Shown here: piece after piece, positions 6,528-14,819 of the stretch
Layout: every line of letters starts with the position of its first letter
Position numbering within the stretch: the stretch's first letter is position 1
Source: Microcaldota archaeon
GTDB lineage: Archaea; Micrarchaeota; Micrarchaeia; Anstonellales; Anstonellaceae
Direction: 5' to 3'
Assembly (NCBI GenBank): GCA_021813025.1
Contig: JAKAME010000023.1
Location: 1 to 18,937 of the forward strand
Length of the DNA stretch: 18,937 bases
Program-made: the position numbers and the translations under genes
Notes under the pieces: model-generated
The model's input: only the letters and a program-made list of their open reading frames with translations
Told to the model about the DNA's origin: nothing
The model's database searches: none

Positions 6528-8342
6528 ATGTCAAATATCATTTGTCTGTCAGAATCTCACCACTATCGCGGACTCAAGCCGCATCAGGCCGTCAACCAGG
6601 CCAACAACCACCGGCTCGTCCTGCTCTCCAATCTGCAATTCGACGAACGCCTTGTAAAGACCGACACATGGAAGAGCGAGAAGGGTGTCTATCCGGCTTG
6701 GACCGGCACCCTCGTGGCTTACGCCAAACCAGGCCACAAACTGGGCTCCACCATAGTCTACAAAGAGTTCATGTTCTTCAACGACTCCCCCACGCGCTAT
6801 GTCCTCGATACCAAGGACTATCAGGACGAGAAGAACGTCATTCTGGCCATCAACCACGGCTTCATGGCCGACGGCCGGCCAATTTTCGCCTTCGTCAAGG
6901 ACGGCAGCGACTTCGTCATCCAAATCAACGATGCCAGCCAGCTCAAGCTTATCCATGATTTCCCGAAGGGCAACCACGGCGGCTATTACCTGACCGAGAG
7001 CCAGTTCGGCATCCCTTTTGGAACCGGGATTGAGTCCGGCCGCGATGATGCCCGCCGCGAGCTCCGGCGCGAGGATGGATGCTTTGTCGGCCTGTTGTTC
7101 CGCGAATACAGCGACAGCAACTTCTGGAACGCGCGCCGTGGCATCAGCGCCTACAACGGGCCATCGACCTGCATGGGGGCGCTGGCCAGCGAGGCTGTCG
7201 CGGCAGCGCCAGTTTCTGTCCAAGTTGGCGCATCGCAAGGCTCCCACATCCCCCTAATTTCTTCTCCAAAGGACGTAAGACAGCCGGATACTGCGAAAAA
7301 CATGATTAAGCTGGATGCCGTCAAAGACATAATCGAGCCGGAGGGCGCCAAAAGCGCGCCTATCAGCTATGACCCCAAAGCCATTGCGGACGAGATGAAC
7401 AAGACCGTGCGCGGCCAGGGCCAGGCCACCGCCCAGGTCGCAATCGCCATCGTTGACCAGCTCTGCCGCCCGGTCGATGTGAGGAAAAGCAACGTGCTTA
7501 TCGTAGGCCCGACCGGATGCGGCAAATCCGAAATCGCCCGCTGCGCCTCGGCTGTGATGAAGGTTCCGTTTACCGAGGCCACGCTCAGCGGAAAGAGCAT
7601 TGCCGGCTACAAAGGCGAGAATCTGTCTACGATGTTTGAGGATGTCGCCTCCTCCAGAAGGCAGCCCGGCTTTGAGCGTTCAATCATCTTTCTGGACGAA
7701 ATAGACAAGCTCGCGGCCCGCACGTCAGGTTTTCAGGAGGGCGGCATGGGTTCAAGCCTGCAAAACGAGCTGATAGGCTGGGTCGAGAGCGCAAGCGTCA
7801 AGGTGCCCCTTTCCATCTTCGAGTCTGTAACCATCAACACCGCGAACATGATGTTCATCGGAGCAGGCGCCTTCGTCGGGCTGGAGGACATCATCTATAA
7901 CCGCATTGGGCGCAACAAGTTCTCCTCCACCGCGAGCGTGCCCTATTCGGAAATCTATGCCCATATGCTGCCCGAAGATTTGGTGGAATTCGGGCTTAAG
8001 CCCGAGCTGGTGGGCCGTTTCCCGGTCATAACCTATGTCAAGCCCCTGAACACCGAAGATTTGGTCGACATCCTGCAGAACAGCAGCAAATCCCCAATCG
8101 CCGACCAATTGCGCCTGCTGCAGCAGGGCTACGGCGTGGAGGTAATGGTCGAGCCCGGGGTTTATCCCCTCATTGCCGCTGCCGCCGAAAAGCAGGGCAC
8201 CGGCGCCCGCGGACTGCAGCCAATCTGCAACGTGCTGTTCAGGGACATCAAGTATGATATTCAGAGCATCACGCAGGGCGGCAAAACCGGAATCATAATC
8301 ACCGAGGCTCTGGCCAAGCAAAAACTCGGCAAACTATTATGA
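6528..8342 (+). CDS. ClpX-like AAA+ ATPase with novel N-terminal region
   Basis: In this 604-aa protein, residues ~285-604 match the ClpX AAA+ module. They show VRGQGQA at the start, Walker A GPTGCGKS (327-334), pore loop AGYKGE (ClpX has GYVG), Walker B IIFLDE (386-391), INTANMMFIGAGAF (sensor 1), LVGRFPV with the arginine finger (R497), and GARGL (sensor 2, R561). These imply an ATP-driven ring that threads protein. Three ClpX features are missing: the N-terminal four-cysteine zinc domain, the IGF loop that docks ClpP (RIGRNKFSS stands there instead), and any clpP gene in this window. Residues 1-~275 are an unrecognised region, perhaps a substrate-binding domain. ClpX is not a standard archaeal protein, so transfer or a separate lineage is possible. 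It could be a stand-alone unfoldase. Confidence 0.85.
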   Translation: MSNIICLSESHHYRGLKPHQAVNQANNHRLVLLSNLQFDERLVKTDTWKSEKGVYPAWTGTLVAYAKPGHKLGSTIVYKEFMFFNDSPTRYVLDTKDYQDEKNVILAINHGFMADGRPIFAFVKDGSDFVIQINDASQLKLIHDFPKGNHGGYYLTESQFGIPFGTGIESGRDDARRELRREDGCFVGLLFREYSDSNFWNARRGISAYNGPSTCMGALASEAVAAAPVSVQVGASQGSHIPLISSPKDVRQPDTAKNMIKLDAVKDIIEPEGAKSAPISYDPKAIADEMNKTVRGQGQATAQVAIAIVDQLCRPVDVRKSNVLIVGPTGCGKSEIARCASAVMKVPFTEATLSGKSIAGYKGENLSTMFEDVASSRRQPGFERSIIFLDEIDKLAARTSGFQEGGMGSSLQNELIGWVESASVKVPLSIFESVTINTANMMFIGAGAFVGLEDIIYNRIGRNKFSSTASVPYSEIYAHMLPEDLVEFGLKPELVGRFPVITYVKPLNTEDLVDILQNSSKSPIADQLRLLQQGYGVEVMVEPGVYPLIAAAAEKQGTGARGLQPICNVLFRDIKYDIQSITQGGKTGIIITEALAKQKLGKLL

Positions 8343-8377
8343 GGACGCGCAATTCTCTGTTTATGGATTTTGGATAA

Positions 8378-8386
8378 GCTTAAATC
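8378..8386 (+). promoter_or_regulatory. TATA box for the 177-aa coiled-coil gene
   Basis: GCTTAAATC is the same core as the box before purSL (9093-9100). It predicts a start near 8408, just before the GGTG SD at 8409-8412. Confidence 0.5.
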
Positions 8387-8417
8387 CCAAAGAAGCCATA
8401 TTCTCTTAGGTGGTCGG

Positions 8418-8951
8418 ATGTCGCCGATTCAGACTCAAAAACCAAAAAAGTTTGCAAAACTGGCCAATATATTCCAGACAACCCGTGACGCACTGAAGCA
8501 AAAGCTCATACAGCCGGCCTTCTTTGGCAGGCAGGAGCTGGCTCTGGCGGGTTACGGAGCCGCCAGCAAAGCTGATGCTCGTTTCGACGATAAAGAAGAC
8601 ATTAGCTCTTTGTTCCGCAAACCGATGCTGATGGGCGGGGGGCAATATTACCCCGAGTCGAGTTCTCACAGCGACTCGTTCAACGCAATGGAAAGACTAG
8701 AAAGAATGAAGAGTGATCCTCGTTATAGCTCTGAGGAGATTCGCGAACAAGAAAAGAGGATTAAAGAGATTTGGGATTCGGAGAGGAAGCGCTTCGAAGC
8801 GAACCGGCCAATAGAAGAAAGACTAAGCAGGTTAAGAAACGAGCATATCAAAGCTAGTAAGCGCGCTAGAGGTTTTTTTGGGAGCGGAGATTGGAGTGAG
8901 GTTAAACGATTGGAAAAAGAGATAGAGTTGGAAAAGAAGAAACTCATATAA
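8418..8951 (+). CDS. Hypothetical charged coiled-coil protein
   Basis: This 177-aa protein is not recognised. Residues 1-~25 are basic (QKPKKFAKLANIF), ~45-85 are a less ordered glycine/serine-containing part, and ~100-177 are dense in Glu, Lys and Arg with heptad-like spacing, so most of the C-terminal half should be a helical coiled coil. No signal peptide or membrane helix is seen, so it is probably cytoplasmic. The ATG at 8418 has a GGTG SD with a 5-nt spacer; a TTG at 8370 is in frame but lies upstream of the TATA box. The DNA is more A/T-rich than its neighbours, with many AGA/AGG arginine codons, which may mark recent acquisition. It follows the ClpX-like gene by 75 nt with its own promoter, so a functional link is only a possibility. 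Confidence 0.65.
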   Translation: MSPIQTQKPKKFAKLANIFQTTRDALKQKLIQPAFFGRQELALAGYGAASKADARFDDKEDISSLFRKPMLMGGGQYYPESSSHSDSFNAMERLERMKSDPRYSSEEIREQEKRIKEIWDSERKRFEANRPIEERLSRLRNEHIKASKRARGFFGSGDWSEVKRLEKEIELEKKKLI

Positions 8952-9092
8952 TGGATATAGGGGGTCACCGAGATTCTTCCGATTCATGCCCCCATCTTCA
9001 TTTTACGGACCTGATGTCAGAAAAGAGCGAATTGAAAAGGGGAGGCTCTAAAATAAGCAAGAACAGAATCAGCGAATCCTCGACGCCATCTT

Positions 9093-9100
9093 CTTAAATC
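9093..9100 (+). promoter_or_regulatory. TATA box for purSL (leaderless)
   Basis: CTTAAATC is centred ~24 nt upstream of ATG 9120. Transcription should begin at or next to the start codon, and no SD is present. Confidence 0.55.
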
Positions 9101-9119
9101 TTCATTCCCTCTCCATGCC

Positions 9120-12100
9120 ATGGTGCGCCGAATCGAGGTGAGCTTGGGCACGGGGTTCAAGGACGCCGCGGCCGACGCCCTGCACGCCCGCCTCAAGACT
9201 GACTTCGGCATGGCCGAATTGGAGCACGTCAAGCGCGCGGAAGTCTATTCTTTTGAGGAGGATTTGGAAGCCGCGGATGCGCAGAAGCTTGCAGCCGAGC
9301 TTCTTTCCGACCCTGTCAACCAGAAATATGCGGTCGGTGAGCCGCTGAATTCCAATTTCTCTTTCGGCATCGAGGTGTCCTTCCGCCCCGGAGTGAAAGA
9401 CAATGTGGGCGAAACAGCCGCAGCAGCAGCCGCTGACGTGATAGGCAGGCCGCTGCAGGGCCATGTCTTCACCTCCATGCTCTATCTTTTCTACGGCTCT
9501 TTTCCTGCCGAAAAGGCGCAGGCAGTGGCCGAGGGCTTGCTGTGCAACCCTCTCATACAGAGATGGAAAACCCTGAATCCGGCCGACATCACTGCCTACT
9601 ATTCTTCCCCAGACCTGCCATTGGCTGGCGAGTCAGTCAAGGGCTCGGTGCTGGAAATCCCCCTGCCTGACGATGAGGCGGAGCTTGAGCGCATCTCAAA
9701 GCACAGGCTTCTGGCCCTGACTGTCGAGGAAATGCAGGCCATCCGCGCCCATTACCTGGGCGACGAGGTGCGGGCAGAGCGCGCCAAGATGGGGTTGTCT
9801 GCGCATCCAACTGATGTGGAGCTTGAAGCCATTGCCCAGACATGGTCAGAGCACTGCAAGCACAAAATCTTCAACGCCACCATAGATTACGTGGACAAGA
9901 CAGAGAAAAAAACGGCCCACAAGGTGAAAAAAACAAAATCAAAAGTCAAGCCAAAATCAAAATCCGCATCTCACACCTCCTATGCCTTCCCCCATCGCAC
10001 AATCCACTCACTTTTCCAAACCTGCATCCGCGCCGCAACTGATTCGGCCAAATCTGCCAAGCCCTATCTTCTCTCCGTGTTCACGGATAATGCGGGCATA
10101 ATGGCCATGGACGAGGATTGGGCGCTGGCGGTGAAGGTGGAGACGCACAACACCCCGTCCGCGCTTGACCCATATGGAGGCGCGCTCACCGGAATATTGG
10201 GCGTCAACCGCGACGTGCTGGGCGCAGGCCTGGGCGCCAAGCCCATATTTAACACAGATGTGTTTTGTTTCGCAGACCCGTTTTATACAGGCACGATACC
10301 TCCGCGCCTTCTTCACCCCAAGCGGGTGTTTGAAGGCGTGCGCGCCGGCGTGGAGCGGGGCGGCAATGCCTCCGGAATTCCAACCGTGAACGGCTCAATC
10401 TATTTTGACAACAGATACTTGGGCAAGCCTCTGGTCTATTGCGGCACGGGAGGCTTGATGCCAAGAAAAACAGCAGGACTGGAAACAAGCAAAAAATACC
10501 ACAAAGCCGGCGACAGAATCTTCATGGTTGGCGGCCGCATAGGAAAGGACGGCATACATGGCGCCACATTCTCATCCGAAGGGCTTCACGAAGGCTCTCC
10601 CACTTCTGCAGTGCAATTGGGAGACCCGTTCACCCAGAAGTGCGTGCTTGACTTTCTTCTGGCTAGCAGGGATGCAGGCCTTCATTCAGGCCTGACAGAC
10701 GACGGAGCAGGCGGGCTTTCCTCATCGGTAGGCGAGATGGCGAATGATGCCGGTGGAGCCATAATCCATCTGGAGCGCTGCCCTCTCAAATACCCCGGCC
10801 TTGACCCGTGGGAAATCCTTCTTTCCGAATCTCAGGAGCGCATGACCGTGGCCGTGCCTGTCGATAAGGCTGGCGATTTCGCAGCCCTTGCCTCGACATG
10901 GGGCGTGGAAGCCACAGACATAGGCGAATTCGCGTCTTCAGGCCACCTGCAGATGCTCTACCACAACCAGACGGTTGCTTACCTTGATTTGCATTTCCTG
11001 CACAAGGGCGTGCCGAAAATGCAATTGCATGCAGAATGGAGGGCGCCAGAGCTTGACGAGCCTGACCTCGACATGCCCTCCGACCTCAAGGCAGAGCTTC
11101 TTTCCCTTCTCTCCCGCCCCAACATCTGCTCAAAAGAGTCTGTCATACGCCAATACGACCATGAGGTGCAGGGCATGAGCGTGCTCAAGCCACTCTGCGG
11201 CGCAAGCTCCAGCGGCCCGTCAGATGCTGCCGTTCTGCAGCCTATTCCAGACCGGCCTTGGGGCATAGTCGTTTCCCACGGCCTCTGCCCCCGCTTTGGC
11301 GACATAGACCCCTACCGCATGGCCATGCTGGCCGTTGACGAGGCTGTTCGCAATTATGTTGCATCAGGCGGCGACCCGCACCACTGGGGCGGACTGGACA
11401 ACTTCTGCTGGCCGGACCCGGTCGCGTCTGCCAAGAATCCGGACGGCGCGCGCAAGCTCGCCGCCCTTGTGCGCGCCTGCGAGGGGCTGCTCGAGGCTTG
11501 CAAGTCTTACGGCCTGCCGCTTGTGTCTGGCAAGGATTCGATGAAAAACGACTACCAGCACGGCTCAATCAAAATTTCTGTGCCCCCGACCCTTCTCGTC
11601 AGCATCGCGGGCCGCATCTCCGACGTTTCGCGCGCCGTGTCATCCGATTTCAAGCAGGCCGGCGACGCGATATACGTTCTTGGCGAAACCCGCGACGAGC
11701 TTGGGGCTTCGGAGTATTATGCAAAGAACGGCCTTTTGGGCGCCAACGCGCCCCTCGTCAATCTGGAGGCAAACCACGCGCTCTATTCCCGCCTGCATTC
11801 CGCCATTTCGCACGGCCTCGTGGCTTCCGCCCACGACTGCTCTGACGGCGGCCTTGGCGTTGCGCTGGCGGAATGCTGCATAGGAGGTAAAGTGGGGGCA
11901 GGCGTGAAGCTGGCCTCGGTTCCATGCAGGCCGGCAGCTGAGGCAGGCCCCACTGGTTCGCCCCCGGCAGCAGGAAAGCCCGCCAGTGGCAAGAGGCCTT
12001 CCTCTTCCGCCAAATCCGATTCCCCCTCCTCCGGCCAGTTGCGCGACGACAAAATATTGTTTTCAGAATCTGCAGGAAGGTTTGTTGTTTCCGTCCATCC

Positions 12101-12269
12101 GGACTGCGTTCCAGATTTCGAGAAAGAAATGCATGGATGCGTCTTTGCCCGCATCGGCGAGGTGCTGGCAAACGAGGAGCTGCGCATAGAGGGAGTCCAG
12201 CCCGGCTCGCACATGAGCGTTCCGGTCGAGGAATTGTCTGCTGCATTCAGGCAGACCATCACTTGGTGA
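9120..12269 (+). CDS. purL: Phosphoribosylformylglycinamidine synthase, PurS-PurS-PurL fusion (PurSL)
   Basis: It catalyses FGAR + glutamine + ATP to FGAM in purine synthesis, with PurQ supplying ammonia. Residues 1-~78 and ~79-165 are two PurS-like units (RRIEVSLGTGFKD and FGIEVSFRPGVKD). Residues ~180-1049 are PurL, with TWSEHCKHKIFNA (~241-253), VKVETHNTPSALDPYGGAL (~338), GDRIFMVGGRIGKDGIHGA, TDDGAGGLSSSVGEMA, ILLSESQERM and SGKDSMKNDY. The tandem PurS mimics the PurS dimer, as in the large bacterial enzyme, but the glutaminase is a separate gene. At 1049 aa it is long for this type because of a Lys/Ser insertion at ~260-290 and a Pro/Ser/Gly insertion at ~936-980, both low-complexity. 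PurQ starts 4 nt downstream. Start ATG 9120 is leaderless. Confidence 0.95.
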   Translation: MVRRIEVSLGTGFKDAAADALHARLKTDFGMAELEHVKRAEVYSFEEDLEAADAQKLAAELLSDPVNQKYAVGEPLNSNFSFGIEVSFRPGVKDNVGETAAAAAADVIGRPLQGHVFTSMLYLFYGSFPAEKAQAVAEGLLCNPLIQRWKTLNPADITAYYSSPDLPLAGESVKGSVLEIPLPDDEAELERISKHRLLALTVEEMQAIRAHYLGDEVRAERAKMGLSAHPTDVELEAIAQTWSEHCKHKIFNATIDYVDKTEKKTAHKVKKTKSKVKPKSKSASHTSYAFPHRTIHSLFQTCIRAATDSAKSAKPYLLSVFTDNAGIMAMDEDWALAVKVETHNTPSALDPYGGALTGILGVNRDVLGAGLGAKPIFNTDVFCFADPFYTGTIPPRLLHPKRVFEGVRAGVERGGNASGIPTVNGSIYFDNRYLGKPLVYCGTGGLMPRKTAGLETSKKYHKAGDRIFMVGGRIGKDGIHGATFSSEGLHEGSPTSAVQLGDPFTQKCVLDFLLASRDAGLHSGLTDDGAGGLSSSVGEMANDAGGAIIHLERCPLKYPGLDPWEILLSESQERMTVAVPVDKAGDFAALASTWGVEATDIGEFASSGHLQMLYHNQTVAYLDLHFLHKGVPKMQLHAEWRAPELDEPDLDMPSDLKAELLSLLSRPNICSKESVIRQYDHEVQGMSVLKPLCGASSSGPSDAAVLQPIPDRPWGIVVSHGLCPRFGDIDPYRMAMLAVDEAVRNYVASGGDPHHWGGLDNFCWPDPVASAKNPDGARKLAALVRACEGLLEACKSYGLPLVSGKDSMKNDYQHGSIKISVPPTLLVSIAGRISDVSRAVSSDFKQAGDAIYVLGETRDELGASEYYAKNGLLGANAPLVNLEANHALYSRLHSAISHGLVASAHDCSDGGLGVALAECCIGGKVGAGVKLASVPCRPAAEAGPTGSPPAAGKPASGKRPSSSAKSDSPSSGQLRDDKILFSESAGRFVVSVHPDCVPDFEKEMHGCVFARIGEVLANEELRIEGVQPGSHMSVPVEELSAAFRQTITW
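12264..12268 (+). promoter_or_regulatory. purQ ribosome binding site embedded in the purSL stop
   Basis: The SD-like GGTGA overlaps the TGA stop of purSL and lies just before the purQ ATG at 12274. This ties purQ translation to termination on purSL. Confidence 0.5.
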
Positions 12270-12273
12270 GCAG

Positions 12274-13167
12274 ATGGCCTCTTCCCCCCGCGCACTTGTC
12301 TTGACCGGCCTCGGGATAAACTGCGAGGCCGAGACTGCGCACGCGCTGCAGCTGGCCGGTGCTGCTCCGGAATTAGTGCATTTCAACCAATTGCTGAAAG
12401 AAGGCGGCTCATCCCTCGAATCATTCCAGATTCTTGTCCTTCCGGGTGGCTTTTCCTTCGGCGACGACATACAGGCCGGGCGCGTGCTGGCCAACAAGTT
12501 CAAATACAAGCTGCACGCCCCGCTCAAGAAGTTCGTGGAAAGCGGCAAGCCTGTGCTGGGAGTGTGCAACGGCTTTCAGGTGCTGGCGCAACTGGGAGCT
12601 CTTCCGGGCTGGGAAAACTGGGAGCGAAAAATGACTCTTGCCCGCAACGCCTCGGGCCGCTTCGAGGAGCGCTGGGTGCGCCTGCGCTCGGAGGACTGCG
12701 CCTGCCCGTTCGCCAGCCACACAGGCATTCTTTCCATGCCCATCCGCCACGGGGAGGGCAGGGCGGCTTTCTCATCCGAGGCTGACTTGAAGAAAATGCA
12801 GGAGGGGATGCAAATTGTTTTCCGCTACGCCGATGCCGAGGGCAATGCGGCTTCCTCCTATCCCGCAAATCCCAACGGCTCGGCCGATTCAATCGCAGGC
12901 GTGTGCAATCCGGCAGGCAACGTGCTGGGCCTCATGCCGCACCCAGAATGCCACGTGCGATACACCCAGTCGCCATACTGGACACAGAATCCGCCCGCAG
13001 TGCGGGAAAGGGGCGGCAAAGGCAGCAAATCTCCTGTTAGTTTCTTCTCCCGTCTCTCCGCAGCTCTCGGCTTCTCCTCCCCCGCCTCTCCAGTTCTTGG
13101 GCCTGCCGACGAGGGCAACTGCCAGGCCCTGTTCAGGAATCTGGCTGAATATGCGAAGAAATTCTGA
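12274..13167 (+). CDS. purQ: FGAM synthase glutaminase subunit PurQ
   Basis: PurQ (297 aa, class I glutaminase) hydrolyses glutamine and passes ammonia to PurSL. The catalytic Cys98 sits in GVCNGFQVL, and His223 and Glu225 in LMPHPE. The oxyanion region LPGGFSFGDD (~56-65) is intact, so the enzyme should be active. It is longer than the usual ~225-270 aa, because residues ~243-285 form a Ser/Gly/Lys-rich low-complexity insertion after HVRYTQSPYW, before the final helix. The same kind of insertion occurs twice in PurSL. The gene is spaced 4 nt from purSL with its SD inside the purSL stop region, so the two subunits are likely made in step. Confidence 0.95.
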   Translation: MASSPRALVLTGLGINCEAETAHALQLAGAAPELVHFNQLLKEGGSSLESFQILVLPGGFSFGDDIQAGRVLANKFKYKLHAPLKKFVESGKPVLGVCNGFQVLAQLGALPGWENWERKMTLARNASGRFEERWVRLRSEDCACPFASHTGILSMPIRHGEGRAAFSSEADLKKMQEGMQIVFRYADAEGNAASSYPANPNGSADSIAGVCNPAGNVLGLMPHPECHVRYTQSPYWTQNPPAVRERGGKGSKSPVSFFSRLSAALGFSSPASPVLGPADEGNCQALFRNLAEYAKKF

Positions 13168-13189
13168 AGTTAAGCCTTAGGATGAAGTT

Positions 13190-14761
13190 ATGGTCCTGTC
13201 CTCCCTTGCGCAAGAAGAAAGGCCGGAGCAGACTGCAAAATATGAGCAGAGGCTGTTCGCATCCGTCAAGGAAGGAAATCTCCAATGGACAAAATACCTG
13301 CTGGAAGAAAAGAAAATCAGCCCAAAGATAGTAAACGAGGAAGGGCAGAATCTTCTGCACGTGGCGCTCTCCAACAGCTCGCCAAAATATGAGATTGTGG
13401 ACCTATTGCTGAAAAACGGGGTTGACCCCAACCTCCTGGACGACTATGGCCAGGCCCCGATGAATATCGCGCGCATATACGGCGCGGCGCAGGACATCCT
13501 TGATTTGTTGGGGAAATATGATGCAAAGGAAATTGAGATTAAGACCGACACCGGCCCAGAGAAGCCGGAGGCCCATCCGAGCGCCATCACCGATGACCGG
13601 AATGCCAAAAGCCGGCAAGAACCCACCGACTTGTTAAAGGACGTCAAGGTCGTTCTCTCTTACGAGGGGCTTCAGGGCTATGAAATAATGCTCCATGCCA
13701 TACGCCACGGGGACGTAAAAAAAGTCAATGAAATGCTTGATGCGGGCGCTGACCCAAATTATTTCCATGACCCCAGCGAAATCTCATACTCCTACCTTGC
13801 CCAGGCGATATATTACGGGCAATTCCAGATTGCATCGCGGCTTCTGGAAAAGGGCGCAGACCCCGGAATCAAAGATGCGAAAAGACGCTACTCTTTTCAC
13901 ATAAAAACGTCCAATGAAAAACAAAACGAGGTTGCCGAACTGGTAAAAATCGCGCTGTTCGACCAGTTATGGATACACGACAGCAAGGAGTATTCCAAAA
14001 TCTGGGACGACTGCAAGGCAATGAGCCCTGATTTTGACAATCTGGACAAGTTTTCCAAAGCCAAGGCAATTTTTGAATCCATGAGAATCGGAAATGGGGA
14101 ATTCGACATCACGCAGTTCTTCAATCTATTAAATCAGGCGCTTGACAGCCTGCACAAAGAAAAGAACCGGGAAGGTCTCACGCTGGATGAGCTGAATGCA
14201 GAGTTGAAAAAAATCCAGGAAGAAAAAAATGCTGCCCCGAAAGGAAGGCTGTTTTCCTATGTCGAGGGAGAAGGCCGCATCGAACTGCCGCGCGAGGTGC
14301 TGAAAGCGATGCTTGGGGATTGCGACGACATGGTCGCTGCATATGAGAATGCCCTAAGCCTCGTCGGGTTCAGGACAGACCAGATGTTTATCGTCAGCTT
14401 ATCAGCGAAAGCCACGAAAAAGGAGGAAGAAGGCGAAAAAAATGCAAAGCCCGGAAAGAAAAAGGCAGGCGAAGATAATGGCGCGAAAGGCGTAAAAAAG
14501 GAGAATGAAACGAAAGAATTCAACCATTCAGTGGGGGTAATCCAACATGATGGCGCGTATTATCTGGCCGATGTGGTGAACGGGCTGTTCAAAAAGCTGG
14601 ACATCTCCAAAAAGGAGGAAATGTCGGAAATCCGGGACAAGGCTATTTTTGAGTATTTGGGGTCTTTTTACAAAAATTATGATGTCATAATAAGCAAGAA
14701 ATTTATCTTTGACATCCAAAATGGCCTAATCAACCAATACTGCGGGTTCATTCCAGATTGA
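13190..14761 (+). CDS. Ankyrin-repeat protein with transglutaminase-like cysteine-peptidase domain
   Basis: This 523-aa protein starts 22 nt after purQ. Residues ~17-110 hold about three ankyrin-like repeats (LLHVALSNSS, DLLLKNGVDPNLLDDYG) and ~160-235 about two more (MLHAIRHGDVKKVNEMLDAG, LLEKGADPGIKDA). The C-terminal part (~355-523) has a transglutaminase/papain-like pattern: GDCDDMVAAYENAL (Cys378), NHSVGVI (His446), then YYLADVVNG (Asp461). That order and spacing suggest a Cys-His-Asp triad, as in transglutaminase-like peptidases. The stretch ~405-442 between Cys and His is a Lys/Glu/Gly-rich insertion. No signal peptide is seen, so it is probably cytoplasmic. It may cleave or cross-link a protein chosen by the ankyrin repeats; the target is unknown. 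The start is ATG 13190, with a weak GGATG SD. Confidence 0.75.
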   Translation: MVLSSLAQEERPEQTAKYEQRLFASVKEGNLQWTKYLLEEKKISPKIVNEEGQNLLHVALSNSSPKYEIVDLLLKNGVDPNLLDDYGQAPMNIARIYGAAQDILDLLGKYDAKEIEIKTDTGPEKPEAHPSAITDDRNAKSRQEPTDLLKDVKVVLSYEGLQGYEIMLHAIRHGDVKKVNEMLDAGADPNYFHDPSEISYSYLAQAIYYGQFQIASRLLEKGADPGIKDAKRRYSFHIKTSNEKQNEVAELVKIALFDQLWIHDSKEYSKIWDDCKAMSPDFDNLDKFSKAKAIFESMRIGNGEFDITQFFNLLNQALDSLHKEKNREGLTLDELNAELKKIQEEKNAAPKGRLFSYVEGEGRIELPREVLKAMLGDCDDMVAAYENALSLVGFRTDQMFIVSLSAKATKKEEEGEKNAKPGKKKAGEDNGAKGVKKENETKEFNHSVGVIQHDGAYYLADVVNGLFKKLDISKKEEMSEIRDKAIFEYLGSFYKNYDVIISKKFIFDIQNGLINQYCGFIPD

Positions 14762-14764
14762 GCG

Positions 14765-14798
14765 CTGTTTAAGAAAGGGCAAGAGAAAGGCATTTATT
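14765..14798 (+). promoter_or_regulatory. Possible promoter for purF
   Basis: Two TATA-like boxes precede ATG 14820: TGTTTAAGA (~14766-14774) and CATTTATTC (~14791-14799). The second lies at the ~26-nt distance typical of leaderless genes here. Both suggest that purF is transcribed separately from purSLQ. Confidence 0.35.
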
Positions 14799-14819
14799 CT
14801 GCACCGGAGAATAAGGGAT

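Noticed and set aside
8370..8417. TTG start for the 177-aa coiled-coil protein
   Set aside because: It lies upstream of the TATA box at 8378-8386, whereas ATG 8418 has a GGTG SD.
8952..9119. Possible small RNA or gene in the gap before purSL
   Set aside because: There is only a weak GGGGG/CCCCC pairing, with no convincing frame or promoter other than the purSL box.
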